Source: Syngnathus acus
Lineage: Eukaryota > Chordata > Actinopteri > Syngnathiformes > Syngnathidae
Direction: 5' to 3'
Length of the DNA stretch: 64,000 nucleotides
Assembly: GCF_901709675.1 (NCBI RefSeq)
Contig: NC_051107.1
Span: forward strand, 4,714,001-4,778,000
Shown here: piece by piece, positions 1-11,340 of the stretch
How the letters are laid out: every line of letters starts with the position of its first letter
How positions within the stretch are numbered: position 1 is the stretch's first letter
Translations under genes and position numbers: made by a program
Notes under the pieces: generated by a model
Database searches by the model: none
What the model was told of the DNA's origin: nothing
Seen by the model: the letters and a program-made list of their open reading frames with translations, nothing else

Positions 1-3
1 CAG

Positions 4-2141
4 TCATCAACCCGGCGCGTTAGCATAGCAGCAATTCCTCGCTCTGCTGGAGGCAACATGCACTACGACATGGTGAGGATTTCTTTTAATATCACTCCAT
101 TTTATATTTCCTTTTGTAATTAATGTTCTTGTCATGCCCACTCCAGACCAAACTACAAGACGGTGCGGAAAGCGAAGCTGAAAGACTCACCAGGAGATCT
201 CCATGGTGAGTGTTCCCGTTAATCTCGACGTGCCTAAAGCTATAATTATGTCACTCTGAATTTTTACGTAAAGCCATTAGAGTCACTCGAAATGACTTTC
301 CTCGCGCGACAGAGCCGCGGGAGTTCGGGTTGTTTATAACCTTCCCTATCTATATGTTGGTAATGGTGGTTTCCAGGAATGTGGCGGGAAAGAACATGGC
401 GCGTCCCCCACTTAAACGCTTTGTTAGCTCTGGCGCCTGGGTTGACACTGAAGAGTCCTCTGTCATGATGAAGGGGTAAGGAAGGTCTCAGTGTTAGCTG
501 CCGGTTGTGTTCTGAGAGTCCAAATTGAAATGAGCTTGGAATCGGAACCGCCGCCATCTTTTATGTTCCGTGTTGCATGTTTGGTGTCGGGCAAGATATA
601 ATGTTTTGTTTTTCGTTTTAAGCAAGAATCACTTTTTTGTGTGTCTGCTAAATGTCTATTAGCAATAGCATTTTCCCGCGATGAGGTTTTTATTTTTGTG
701 CAATTGTTTTTAGCAATAGCATTTTTCCGCTAATTGTTTTTTCCATGTCTATTAGCAATAGCATTTTTCCACTATAATTTTTTCTGCAATTGATTTTCAT
801 ATATTTACAATATATTTACCAGATGCACGACTAATTACTACTAACCGAGATGTTTCTGGTATTTTATACAAAAAAATTGACCGATTTTTGAGGCGGTTTT
901 TTTTCTGCAATTTATTTTCCATGTCGATATTAGCAATAGCATTTTTCCACTATAATTATTTTTTTTTTGCAATTGATTTTCATATTTTTAGAGTATATTT
1001 ACCAGATGTACGACTAATTACGACTAACTGAGATGTTTCTGGTATTTTATACAAAAAATTGACAGATTTTTGAGTCACTATTAGCAAAGCTATTAGCATA
1101 AAGTCACTGTTCATGCCCGGTTGGCGCGGCGTGCCCACAGGACGGCGCGCAATAACTCCGACCCCCAGCCAGTCGAGAAGCTGGAAGAAGCCACGCCGGA
1201 GAGGAGGAGGTCCAGTCTCAGTGAGCTGGGCAGCAAAATCACCTCGCTCATTCTGCCCCTCAAGACGTTAGTTTGCCTCTACGCCAATTCAAAACAATGG
1301 AAGAGTTCATCATTTCGGTTCTTAGGTTGGAAATGATGAACGTCTTCCATGTTCTTCTGGGCTTTTGCGTTTTCATTTCTGCTCAGATTTGTGTGCCGTC
1401 TTGCATGCATCTCAAGTCGTGTCTTCCAAGATCTTCTAATAGTTCTCAAGTCAACCATTTTCTTCTGCTTTCCTCCTTTCACGTCCTTCAGAAGTCAGGA
1501 GGAACTCTTTGTAATGCTGTAAGTGGACGGCATGCAAATTGATGTGCGTCATTCGCCCACCTGACTCATCATGAAGTGTTTTAAAGCCAAACCCCGGCGA
1601 CATTTTCTCCCACTTTTCCCTGCGCTTGATTCTGCTGCCAACATTTCAAGTACTTCCTGATGAACCATTTTTGTTTTCCATCTTTATCATCAAGCTTCTC
1701 GACTGCATGCGGCAATGCCTTTCTGCCATCTTTCTCATCCCATCTCATTTACTAAACGCCGCTTCTCCGCATCCCATCCAGTCCAAGCTCCTCATCCAGC
1801 CCGGTGTCTTCGGACCAAGGTCTGTCCCAATCTCTGGTCCATAGCCTGACATCCACACGAGCGACGGCGGCTGAGGTAGCCCGAGGCAGCAGGGGGCTCT
1901 GGCTTTGGTTAGCCATGGTGCTAATCCTCGTAGGTAAGTTTAAACCGTTCGGGCTAATTTAGAAAAATATTTGTATGCTAATAGGGTCACCTCGTTAGGT
2001 CTCCTGGCCTTGTTGGCCAATCTGGTGATGCAACCGGCAGTAGACGCTGCCCCAGCGGGCACCGGTGACTCCTGGATGGCCATTCAACAGTTGCTCTGGC
2101 CTTACACGGGCCTCCGACACAACGGACAGCCCCCGGTTTAG
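4..2141 (+). CDS. irag2: irag2/lrmp, 3' part: inositol-1,4,5-trisphosphate receptor associated 2 (KASH-like membrane protein)
   Basis: This is the C-terminal part of a tail-anchored ER/nuclear-envelope protein. IRAG2 (LRMP, Jaw1) binds IP3 receptors, and its zebrafish form acts in pronuclear migration as a KASH protein. I read exons 4-72, 147-205, 1141-1266, 1492-1518, 1782-1933 and 1999-2141, and the frame stays open across all junctions. The coded segment has an RRVSIAAIPR motif, a basic Ser-rich stretch, then a hydrophobic segment (LWLWLAMVLILVGLLALL) and a short lumenal tail ending in GLRHNGQPPV, which is a KASH-type PPx terminus. The 5' part lies outside the window. KASH5 has a similar tail, but the order lrmp-casc1-lyrm5 is the known vertebrate order, so irag2 is preferred. 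The 27-nt exon is the least certain one. Confidence 0.82.
640..1076. repeat. diverged tandem repeats inside an irag2 intron
   Basis: The 0.9 kb intron before exon 1141-1266 contains an AT-rich repeat. The phrase TATTAGCAATAGCATTTTTCC recurs at about 655, 710, 755 and 935 with small changes. A longer unit of about 175 bp, containing a CAATTGATTTTCATAT box and ATGTTTCTGGTATTTTATAC, is present at about 780-890 and again at about 965-1070. No coding potential is seen. Confidence 0.75.
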
Positions 2142-2601
2142 CCCTCCTACCGCCACTTTCGGACCTTATGTTGATGAGGCCTTCCCCCCGTGCACTTTGG
2201 AAGGGTGGTGACTGCACGCGTCAGTATCGGCCCGCTACCCGGAGCCTTAAATTCCCACGTTGTCCGATTTATGTCGTTAGCGCACGTCTGAACCGTTCAA
2301 GGACCGCTTAATGGGTAATTCTATTCATGTCCTTGGCAGAGATTTTATAACTTTTTAAAGCTGATAAACACTGGTAATAAAAACATTGTAAGTGTTTTTA
2401 AAAACTATTTATGACTACTTTTGGAGTGAGTGATATGTGAATTTATTTAACTGTGACAGTCTTCACCACCAAAATGATTCTTTGCCTGTTTTGCTGTGGT
2501 TGTCATTGTTTTCAACTTTTATATGTTCCCAAAGATGCTTGAAAATTTGAATAAATAAAGTAGCCAATATTATAATAGAATCTGTTTTATTCCGCAGGAT
2601 A
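2142..2601 (+). other. irag2 3' UTR and convergent end with dnai7
   Basis: This stretch is non-coding between the two stop codons. Overlapping AATAAA signals at 2550-2559 suit irag2 on the plus strand. On the minus strand, AATAAA at 2586-2591 lies only about 11 bases beyond the dnai7 stop, with another candidate near 2441. The two 3' ends therefore probably overlap. Confidence 0.6.
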
Positions 2602-5600
2602 TTAGCAAAACATTAGCGGTCTGGTGGCGCAGAACAGACTTTGAATGGTGTCTACGAAGATGAAGTGAGTCTCTCGGGTTCGACTAATCCCTTCCGGGCT
2701 CATGTTGTCTTGAAGCATGTGGATGAAGGTAGAGTGAAACTCGCTTTCGGGATGGTGGTCGGCGCAGAATTCCTCGCTCGTTTCCGTTATCTCCAACTTC
2801 TGGAATCTCTTATCACCAACCTGGAAGAGATTCCACGAGTCTTCTGGTACTGGATCTATGCCCTGGTGCTCCGAGACCTGACATGGAGGAAAAATAAATT
2901 ACAAAATTGCAGAATTTCTGAAGGTTGTTAATACAATACTCACTTTTACAACAATATATTGTGGACCACATTGGGCATTCCATTTGCTCCATGAGAAGGT
3001 GCAGACTGACGCAAACAAGGACATCTGTTCATAGGCAACGTGTTCCCTACGTGGGTCCTGTAGACAAAAAGTCACAAAGTCTACAATTTGTAAAACCCGA
3101 TAGATGTTGTTCGATGGCGACCTTGCGGCAGGAAGTGACAAATTTGTCGGTGTGCTCGTTGACAAAGACGTTGATGCCCGCCTTGATCATGGCCTGCTGT
3201 AGGTCGGGAGCGCTCATCCACTTGCCAAAAAGATTGGCGAGGTTCAACTCTCGGTCTGTTTGCAGCATGCACTGATCCCCCTGGGACAGACAAAACCGAG
3301 TCACAAACTCTCCGATGTCCTCCTCAACGTTCTCCGATGCCCACCTGGATGGTGATGGTGAGGTCAATGAGCGCCCCGTGGATGGTGAAGAGGGCGGAGT
3401 CTTTTCCCAGCGGCCGCAGCTCCCAACTCCGGAAGGGAAAGTTGGCGTAGGTCTTCTGCATAAACACGAAGGGGTAGAAGGAGTCCATCTTGAAGGACAC
3501 CTTTGTCACCGGACCCGTCTCCTCTTGCTCCACTTCCTCCTCCTCCTCTTCCCCTTCCTCCTCCTCCTCCTCTTGTGCATTCTCTTGACAAGTAAAGTCG
3601 CTGATTCCGTCCATCCTCCAATACTTGGCTAAGATCAGAGAAGAATAGCAATGGCGGGTTAAGGAGACCTTGCCCGCCCTTGGCCACCCCTTAGATTTGC
3701 CACTGCTGGAACTTAAAAATGAACTATTAACCGAGATGTACCTACCTTCTGCATCCCAGCGACCCACTCGAGGGGTTTCTAGGAAGACCACCGTGTCGGG
3801 GAGCCTCACAGACACACCGACAAGTGTGGAAGCGGATTCCTCATCTTCTGATTTCTCAGGAATATACTGGAAAACTTTCAACCTGGATTCCGACACCTAT
3901 AAAGCACAATGGAAGCAATCATCCTGAAATATTTTAATTATAATGAATGTTTTGATCTACCCTTCGGATTTCCCAGCCATTGATGTGAATAGATTGCGGT
4001 GGAAGGTAGAACATTTCGTAGTAGAAGACTCCGCCCAGAGGCGTGTACATCCTCAGGTCCACCACCTCGTCGCCTTCGTTGGAAAACACCTCGTCCTCTT
4101 CGGGGGGCGGTGGAGTCGGCTCGGCTGGACGGAAGTTGAGAAAATGTCTAATGGCTTGTCACTGGAGGAGTACCTCAAGGTTATATACTAGGACTCTTAC
4201 AATTTGTACTACTGTCCAAAAAGAGGCTAAAAAAATATCGACATGGACCTATGGGGCTCACCTTCGACAACCTCCACCTGCGTTACAACCTGGCTCTCTC
4301 CATCCTCTGTATGGGTACTATCTCTTGACAGTTGACTTTCTGAACCCTTGATTAAAAAAAAAAAAATAATCACTATATTAAATCCAATATGCTTGGTTTT
4401 AAGGTTTTGTTTGGAGTGGCCTAACCTTGGTCTCCTCAGAATATTGGGTCATAGACACTTCCTCTTCTGCTTGTTCCTGCTCCTCTTCGGGTTCCTCCTC
4501 CTGCTCCTCCTGCATCTCCTCCTGCATCTCCTTTTCCCCATCGTCTTGCTCCGGTACCTCCTGAGGAACCTCATCGAATACGGTGAGCAACCTGGGCACC
4601 ACATATCAGGGGATGAATATAAAAATCCCAGATCGTGATGAAGGGGTGTTTGATGGACCTGGGAGGGGCGACGGTTGTTTTCACGTGGGTTATCCTGGAC
4701 AATGTGGACAAGTGGTCGTAGGTAGTGTGAAGGATCCGCACGGCGATATTGCTCATCGCGACCTGCTTTGTCAACTCGAAACCCATGCCCACCTCCTTGA
4801 AGGTCAAACATTTAAACCTGAGATGTCACACAAATGCATAAATAGATTTGCACCTCCTTAATGAACTTCCGCTCCACTACCTTGACTTCCTCATGAGGTT
4901 GGCCCACACACACAGCTTGGTGTTGTCGTCTTTAACCACAGCCTGCATGTTGCCTGTCTCTGTGTCAATGTTGTTGCTGGCCCCCTAAATAGAATAAAAA
5001 TACATCATTTGGGATCCCCCATGGATCAATATCAAGCCCACTATAATTATTGATGCATTCTAAATATCTGTTTGTTTTTTTAGAATAAGACATAATTTGA
5101 GTGGCCAGATTATACCTTGAGAATTTCCATGCTTATGTTGAGAATCTTGGTATAGACTATGTCCTGAAGATGCAAGAGCGTTTCCTGATATTTGGGAATG
5201 TACTTCTCGTCAGTCACCTCCCTGAGCAGCACCTCCAGCTCTTCGATTAGCTGCAGACACAATCACAGCTCGAAATAAAGAGGAAACGTGTCGGAAAAAG
5301 AGCTACAGACCTGTAAAGCGCGGTTACACTGCTTGAACACGGTCTTTATGTTGCATGTTGGGTCATCTCTCCACAAGCTCATGAACGTGTTGATATCCTG
5401 CTGCACTCCCGGGTCGGGTAGGTCACCGCATTGCATGTATTTCTCCCACTTTATTTGTAAAACAGACAGTGGAGACTTGAGTCAGGTTAAAATTTAAAAT
5501 CCGCCATATAGACTGTACCTTGCACATTTGCGCAGCATCATTTTTATACTTTTTCACAGCAAAATAATTCTTTTCCAGAAGGGAGTGAAGTTCTCCCACC

Positions 5601-6192
5601 TCACGGCCTCTACGTTTGCTGTCCTTTAAGCAAAAAAAAAAAAAAAGACATATTTATTTAGGAAAACATACCTAGCTATGTTATTGGGGTACCTTCGCCT
5701 CGAGCATATCTAAAATTTCCTGTCTTCTTTGTCTTTCCAACCTTTCCTGTTCTTCACGCTCCGCTTGAATCCGGGCCTCCTCTGGACATTAAATCAATCA
5801 TGTACACATGGATACTTTTGTGGGTTTATTAATAAGTTTAGAAGTATTTCACAACCTTCCTCTCGTAACCTTCGCTGCTCCTCCGCACGCTTCAGCTTCG
5901 CCTTTTGGGCTTTGGTCAGTTTGGGGCGCTTTTTACCCTGGGATACAGGAAAAATAATATTACATAAGCGTATTGTTAAGAAGGTGGCTCTGCAATGTTG
6001 TTTTAGTGACAGAAGAGTCTAAAATAAAGACAAAACTAATGACACTATTGGGATTGCCTTTTTAGGAGGCTTTCATTCAATCATGGGCAATAGCCAAAGA
6101 ATTTTTAAAGAAATGCAATTCCAGAATGTAAAAGGAATATTAGAACGTGCAAATATAGAGATGGGTGAAATGTTAAGCAATAAACTCACCAT
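2602..6192 (-). CDS. dnai7: dnai7 (casc1): dynein axonemal intermediate chain 7
   Basis: Multi-exon gene on the minus strand for the CASC1/DNAI7 family, which is linked to assembly or docking of axonemal dynein arms in motile cilia. The start codon is the last codon of its exon (6190-6192, followed at once by a GT donor). The next exon gives a Lys/Arg-rich start (GKKRPKLTKAQKAKLKRAEE), typical of the family. Recognisable blocks include DIAVRILHTTYDHL-like text near 4740, WRMDGISDF and RSWELRPLGKD between 3600 and 3400, WSKWNAQCG near 3000, and the C-terminal block EEFCADHHPESEFHSTFIHM at about 2760. The stop is TAA at 2602-2604. Two Glu-rich stretches stand out, at about 4455-4590 and 3530-3590. 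The second is longer than I recall from the human protein. It lies tail-to-tail with irag2 and head-to-head with etfrf1. Confidence 0.9.
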
Positions 6193-7021
6193 GACGACTC
6201 AGTGGGGCCTGTTTTTGAGGAAATAACAGAAAGTTAATTGTTAACTACACAAGTAGCAAGAAAGCTTAAAGTCAGAGTTAGGTAATTCACACCAGGCCAT
6301 AAAATAAAACACCTTATTTTCAATATATCGTTAGTAGCTTAATTCGACACTGCCAGGTCTCCATGGCAACCGACGCACTGGACATAACGACGCAAAATCT
6401 TTTTTTTTTTTCTTTTTTTTTTTTTTTTGCCATGCGTTGTTATCATCGATATGTCATCACAGTAAGAGACGGGACTTTTAGTACATTTTTAAATTCGTTA
6501 AAAAGGGTTTCGGGTTTAAATTTAATTCAGAATAAAACGTAAACAATTGAATTTTGCTTTCATAAAAAAATCTTGTCAATTTAACCAGTATTGTCTATAT
6601 GACCACATTTTAGTACAATAATAAAACAATTAAAATATAGTTTAACAATCTTAATACAAAAACGGTGCTTGTAAACCAAAAATTGTTTACGACAGTGTTT
6701 GTTTTGATTTACGACATTAGAAACGATATACGGTAGGCTGCACGACAGCCTCTACCACAAGGACAAAAAAACTCCTCACCATTATTTAATTTGACTTCAT
6801 ACAGCTATAAAATCCAACACATCGACGTGTGTATTTATCTGGTTGATATTTTTCCAACCGTTGTTTCTCTAGATTAATTTAAAATGCTTGTGATGTGCTG
6901 TTGTTTAGCTAAAGCTAATCTATTGTCCTCGTCACTTCTCTACTTTCTTCTTATTACAATGTTAATCATGTTTCTGATGGGTTTCAAATGTCTCCCTTAG
7001 TGGTGTCGCCACTCTTGTCAA
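6193..7021. other. intergenic/promoter region between dnai7 and etfrf1
   Basis: Divergent promoter region of 829 bp. It holds the X-box, a long T-rich tract at about 6402-6428 and otherwise AT-rich sequence. The 5' UTR exon and first intron of etfrf1 probably begin around 6800-7000. No other coding exon is seen. Confidence 0.6.
6357..6370. promoter_or_regulatory. RFX X-box in the dnai7/etfrf1 promoter
   Basis: GTCTCCATGGCAAC is a full match to the X-box consensus GTYNCCATNGYAAC. It lies 165 bp upstream of the dnai7 start codon. RFX factors drive ciliary genes through such sites, which fits an axonemal dynein gene. That it acts on dnai7 is inference. Confidence 0.75.
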
Positions 7022-7592
7022 ATGGCCAACCCACTACGAGGTGAAGTTATTAAGCTTTACAAGAACGTAAGTGAGCTTTTGGCTGCATTTCTCCAAAGTT
7101 TTGCAGCCCACCCACACACACACACACACACACACTTGTATTTGCTTTATTTCCTATGAAACAAAACCTCTTTTTCTCCAGAATTAATTTGCATCAACTT
7201 TCACAGACGTAATTGGAATTAATTGTTTTTATTCCTAAAAAATTGGGAGTTTTTTTCTTTCGTAAAAATGTAATTAAATCAATAAAAATCAAGTAGACAA
7301 AATTCAATTTAATCTATGATTTGATCCTGTTTATGTTTTGTATCTGGCACTCTGATGTCTTTCCGTTTTCATCCAAAAGCTGCTGTATCTCGGTCGAGAC
7401 TATCCGGAGGGATCAGCCTTTTTCCGAGAGCGCCTTAAGTCAGCCTTCATGAAAAATAAAGATGTGACGGACCCCGAGCACATCAAAAAGCTCGTGGGAC
7501 GAGGAGAGTATGTCATCAAGGAGCTTGAAGCTCTCTACTTCCTCAAGAAATACAGAGCCATGAAGAAGAGGTACTATGACCCGGAAACATAA
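7022..7592 (+). CDS. etfrf1: etfrf1 (lyrm5): electron transfer flavoprotein regulatory factor 1
   Basis: Two coding exons, 7022-7066 and 7380-7592, join in phase 0 to give an 85-residue protein, close to the length of the vertebrate family (about 88-90). It belongs to the LYR-motif (Complex1_LYR) family of small mitochondrial proteins. ETFRF1 binds electron transfer flavoprotein and removes its FAD. The LYR-type motif ([16 protein letters not shown]) sits at the exon junction, followed by [15 protein letters not shown] and [20 protein letters not shown]. The start is MANPLRGE. The gene is head-to-head with dnai7, as in other vertebrates. A (CA)n run lies in the intron at about 7107-7133. Confidence 0.95.
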
Positions 7593-8195
7593 TTGTACCA
7601 AGGATGTAAACATTACTGTGAAATCCTTTGCCATGATTATTAATTTCAGGTATTTTTTACGCAAGGCACTCTTGGGCTCTCGCTCAAAAGGAAACATGTT
7701 ATTTGATTTCAACTATTGTTGAAGCCGTTTGTGCATGTTGAATACATAAAGACCGATGCAGGCAGTGTGTGAGAATAATGTGGAAGCAATTTTAATTACA
7801 CAACTATAGTTGTTAATGTATTGCAAGCAGCAAAACATACAGCCATACATTCATTTGTAAGTATGATGTTCTATGGATTCAAGGGGAATTTGTGACAAAT
7901 GAATGTAAATATGTGGACTGTCAACCCAATTTGTAAGTACAACAAAATAAATGTGAACAAAACAAAAAGGCCTCGTGTATTTGAATTGCCCTCGGTCGTA
8001 ACAGTGATTAATTGGCATTCATGTACATATATATTCATATTTGATGTTAAAAGAGGCGAACGTTTATTTTGGAAAAAAAATTAAAAATCGAGTACCCAGA
8101 AAATATCAAACGAAACCGGAAGCACTAAGGAGCGCGCTTGGAAACGAAAGCGGAAGTGAGCGACAGTGACTATCTTTAGCGTTTCACTCTCCCTC
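7593..8195 (+). other. etfrf1 3' UTR and gap before the repeat island
   Basis: AT-rich, non-coding. An AATAAA at about 7945 is a candidate polyadenylation signal. I see nothing else that I can name. Confidence 0.55.
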
Positions 8196-8203
8196 GCGCA
8201 CAC
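8196..8203. repeat. candidate 8-bp target-site duplication, left copy
   Basis: GCGCACAC directly before the left end of the island. The same octamer follows the right end at 25457-25464. Nearby CA-rich sequence raises the chance of a coincidental match. Confidence 0.5.
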
Positions 8204-8534
8204 GAGTGATGTGCATTCCAGTTCTTTTAAGTGAACTGAATCTTTAGAATCAATTCACTCAAAAGATTCGTTCAAACGAATCGTCCCCCCCCCCCACACA
8301 CACACACTGATTTTTTTTTTTTTTTTTTTTTTTAACTTAAATAACACACACAACTAAGCAATACACCAGACAAAAAACAATCAAGTAAACACGGTAATGT
8401 CGACAACGGCAACGCACACATTTTTCTCTATAGTACAGCATCCCGTGGGAACAACATATACATCAAATCCAAACATGTTGGGCGTTAAAAGTTTCAACGT
8501 ATAGTCCGAAGCAACCCTTTCCACAGTAGTCACC

Positions 8535-8945
8535 ATGACAGGTGACCACCTGGTGGCGCCGGTGTGCCAAGCGCCGTTGGACGATCAGGAGAAGAAGATT
8601 TGAATTGACGGATGTGACGTCAGGTCTTTAGGTAAATTGAAGACAGGTGTGCTCAAGGGGAGTTATCAAATGCAGTTGCCACCGAGCGCGTGGCGGGCGG
8701 TTTCTCAGGTAAGCTAGCGTGCTGGCAAATGTTTGTCGGCTCCTGCCGTTTTTCACGACGGACGCCATGTTTGTTGCAGGATTTTCGCGCTCAAGGGGAG
8801 TTCTCAAATGCAGATGCCACCGAGTGCGTGGCATTTTCTCAGGTAAGGGAGCAAATGTTTGTCGTTTCTTGCCGTCTCTCACGACGGACGCTACGTTTGT
8901 TTGTTGCAGGATTTTCGCACTCTCCTCAGCGACTGTAGGCGTTGA
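8535..8945 (+). pseudogene. small three-exon ORF at the left arm edge, broken by a nonsense change
   Basis: An ATG in good context (CACCATGA) opens at 8535. Three exon-like blocks, 8535-8708, 8780-8842 and 8910-8945, are separated by introns of 71 and 67 bp with clean CAG/gtaag donors and ttgcag acceptors. All junctions are phase 0, giving 90 codons and a stop at 8943-8945. Exon 2 is a repeat of the cassette that also underlies the flanking blocks (GATTTTCGC at its start, TTCTCAG at its end). Codon 23 is TGA here where the right-arm copy has TGG, so this copy is broken. I do not recognise the protein. Confidence 0.5.
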
Positions 8946-9066
8946 CGTTAACTGGAGGCCGCAAGGAGAGTTTTCAAATAGGCAATTTAGCTCGCGAGCA
9001 AATGTTTGCCGTTTCTTACGATGCCATTATTTCTTGCAGGATTTTCGCTGTCTAGGGAGTGCTTGA
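8753..9066 (+). repeat. iterated exon-intron cassettes, left arm
   Basis: A unit of about 130 bp is repeated in tandem with decay. Each unit has an exon-like part starting GATTTTCGC with AAGG(G/A)GAGTT and ending TCTCAG, a GTAAG donor, GCAAATGTTTG(T/C)CG, ACGACGGACGC, and a TTGCAG acceptor. The mirror copy lies at about 24780-25080. The repetition includes both splice sites, so duplication was at the DNA level. Confidence 0.65.
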
Positions 9067-9685
9067 GGTTTGGGCACGGCACGCCACAATCTACTTTGCG
9101 TCGCGTCGTTGCGCGTTTTGGTCGTTTTGCCGCTACGGTATTTCAAATGTCTTTCGCGTTTTTTTTTTTTTAAATGCTGGCCAGCAGTTTTTCATTCGTT
9201 TGTCGAAGGTTCGTAAATGACGCCGCCGATAAGCGCGTGTTTGTCTGACTATAGGAAATGTTAGTTCGACTATAGTCAATTAAACAATTCTTTATTAATT
9301 TATATTATGCGTGTGCCATTTCCGTGTTATGCAAACAGGAATGTAACTAATTTGTTACGTCATGTCCAAATCAGACCAAATCTATTCAAAGATAACGCCC
9401 GCCCTCGTTCCGTTACGCAACAAACATTTGCACGGGTTATTTTCTCCCGTTTTGGACGCTGCAAACCTGGATCATCTGTCCAATGTGAGGTGAGTTGATG
9501 GATGATAAAATTAAAATATGAATTATAATCCTGATAAATTATCATAATTTACTACAATATAATGATTATATATGTTTTCAACCGTAAAACTCTACTTTGT
9601 ATGTATAATTGTTGCAAAAATATCATGCCATTGGCACTCAACTCGATGTCCATTTTTGTTGCAATAATTTGTTTGTCTTTTGTAG

Positions 9686-9796
9686 CACTAAAAAAGGCCG
9701 CCCAGCCAGCATCCTTCTATACAAAGCAAGCAGGAGGCTCTTGAGGAGCCATTTCAGTGATGTTGAGGACACTGAGGAAGAGTAGTCCTAAATCAG
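9686..9796 (+). pseudogene. exon-like block with acidic C-terminal reading frame, left arm
   Basis: The block lies between a TTTTGTAG acceptor and an AATCAG/gtgaaa donor. In one frame, joined in phase 2 to the block ending at 9491, it reads STKKGRPASILLYKASRR and ends SHFSDVEDTEEE then TAG. The mirror copy is at about 23936-24046. A further acceptor at 9859 opens a block reading AAREAEWDEEKY that runs straight into the 20-bp minisatellite. Confidence 0.35.
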
Positions 9797-9899
9797 GTGA
9801 AAACCTGTTTTTGTAAAGTTTTAGCTTCCCAGCACACTAATGGCTGTCTGTTTTTGCAGGCTGCAAGAGAAGCCGAATGGGATGAGGAAAAGTATCATT

Positions 9900-10710
9900 C
9901 CATATCCAAAGGAGCGATGGCCTATCCATAGGAGCGATGGCCTATCCATAGGAGCGATGGCCTATCCATAGGAGCGATGGCCTATCCATAGGAGCGATGG
10001 CCTATCCATAGGAGCGATGGCCTATCCATAGGAGCGATGGCCTATCCATAGGAGCGATGGCCTATCCATAGGAGCGATGGCCTATCCATAGGAGCGATGC
10101 CCTATCCAAAGGAGCGATGCCCTATCCAAAGGAGCGATGCCCTATCCAAAGGAGCGATGCCCTATCCAAAGGAGCGATGCCCTATCCAAAGGAGCGATGC
10201 CCTATCCAAAGGAGCGATGCCCTATCCAAAGGAGCGATGCCCTATCCAAAGGAGCGATGCCCTATCCAAAGGAGCGATGCCCTATCCAAAGGAGCGATGC
10301 CCTATCCAAAGGAGCGATGCCCTATCCAAAGGAGCGATGCCCTATCCAAAGGAGCGATGCCCTATCCAAAGGAGCGATGCCCTATCCAAAGGAGCGATGC
10401 CCTATCCAAAGGAGCGATGCCCTATCCAAAGGAGCGATGCCCTATCCAAAGGAGCGATGCCCTATCCAAAGGAGCGATGCCCTATCCAAAGGAGCAATGC
10501 CCTATCCAAAGGAGCAATGCCCTATCCAAAGGAGCAATGCCCTATGCAAAGGAGCAATGGCCCTATGCAAAGGAGCAATGGCCCTATGCAAAGGAGCAAT
10601 GGCCCTATGCAAAGGAGCAATGGCCCTATGCAAAGGAGCAATGGCCATATGCAAAGGAGCAAAGGCCATATGCAAAGGAGCAAAGGCCATATGCAAAGGA
10701 GCAATGCCAT
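9900..10710 (+). repeat. 20-bp minisatellite, left arm (about 40 units)
   Basis: Units of CCTATCC(A/T)AAGGAGCGATG(G/C) run in blocks: first the ATAGGAGCGATGG type, then about twenty AAAGGAGCGATGC units, then AAAGGAGCAATGC, and finally 21-bp CCCTATGCAAAGGAGCAATGG units. The blocks suggest successive local amplifications. The open frames across it follow from the repeat and are not evidence of a protein. Confidence 0.95.
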
Positions 10711-10979
10711 GTCAAGTCAAGAATGAAGCAGCATGCTGCAAAAGTCGACGTGTGCGGATCATGTGCCCAGGAGGGGGCAGTGTGGTTACCTTTGGTTATG
10801 GGTGCACGACGGAAAGGTTGCAGGTGTGGACAGTGTTTGGGGCTCTGATGGTTGGTCTTGCTTAAGAGGTGTGCTGTGGTTGCGGCTTGTCTGGATCCAG
10901 CGTTGTCTTGCGCTTGGTTGCCATTGATGGCTCACTTGGGGGAGGACGTGGTTACGTGGATGGACACAAAACCAAACTT

Positions 10980-11340
10980 TGCCATATGACTTGTACCATT
11001 TTGTGTCTTTTTCTAACCTGCCACTGTCGTACTTGCTGCGTTCTTTGTTCTCCCCCCTCGGTGTAGGGCGGCGTTGGAGCGAGCCGATCCCGAATGTCCA
11101 ATTTTGCAATTTGACTTGTGACATTTTGTCTTTTTCTAACCTACCACTGTTGCACTTGCTCTAACCCTAACCTACCACTGTGATACTTGCGTTCTTTGTT
11201 CTCCCCTAGGTGTTGGAGCGAGACATTCACATTTTGTGTCTTTTTCTAACCTACCACTGTCGTGCTTGATCTAAGCCTAACCTACTACTGTGCGTCCTTT
11301 GTTCTCTAGGTGTAGGGGGCGGTGTTGGGGCGAGCCGGTC
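10980..11340 (+). repeat. degenerate tandem repeat, left arm
   Basis: Four imperfect units share TTTTTCTAACCTACCACTGT, CTTTGTTCTC(C) and a GTGTAGG(G)CGGTGTTGGAGCGAG-like end. The right-arm match at about 23030-23220 has fewer units. Confidence 0.7.

Noticed and set aside
1782-2141. KASH5 instead of irag2 for the first gene
   Set aside because: The tail is similar, but adjacency to casc1 and lyrm5 and the RRVSIAAIPR motif favour irag2/lrmp.
3364-3687. Gly/Arg-rich open frame opposite or beside dnai7 exons
   Set aside because: It is a shifted-frame reading of the Glu-rich dnai7 exon.
9900-10710. 20-bp regular repeats that could suggest a CRISPR array
   Set aside because: The units are directly adjacent with no spacers, and the host is a vertebrate. 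It is a minisatellite.
10097-10865. Long open frames of 209-243 codons in three frames
   Set aside because: They are translations of the same 20-bp repeat in each frame; the repeat lacks stops. No evidence of a protein.
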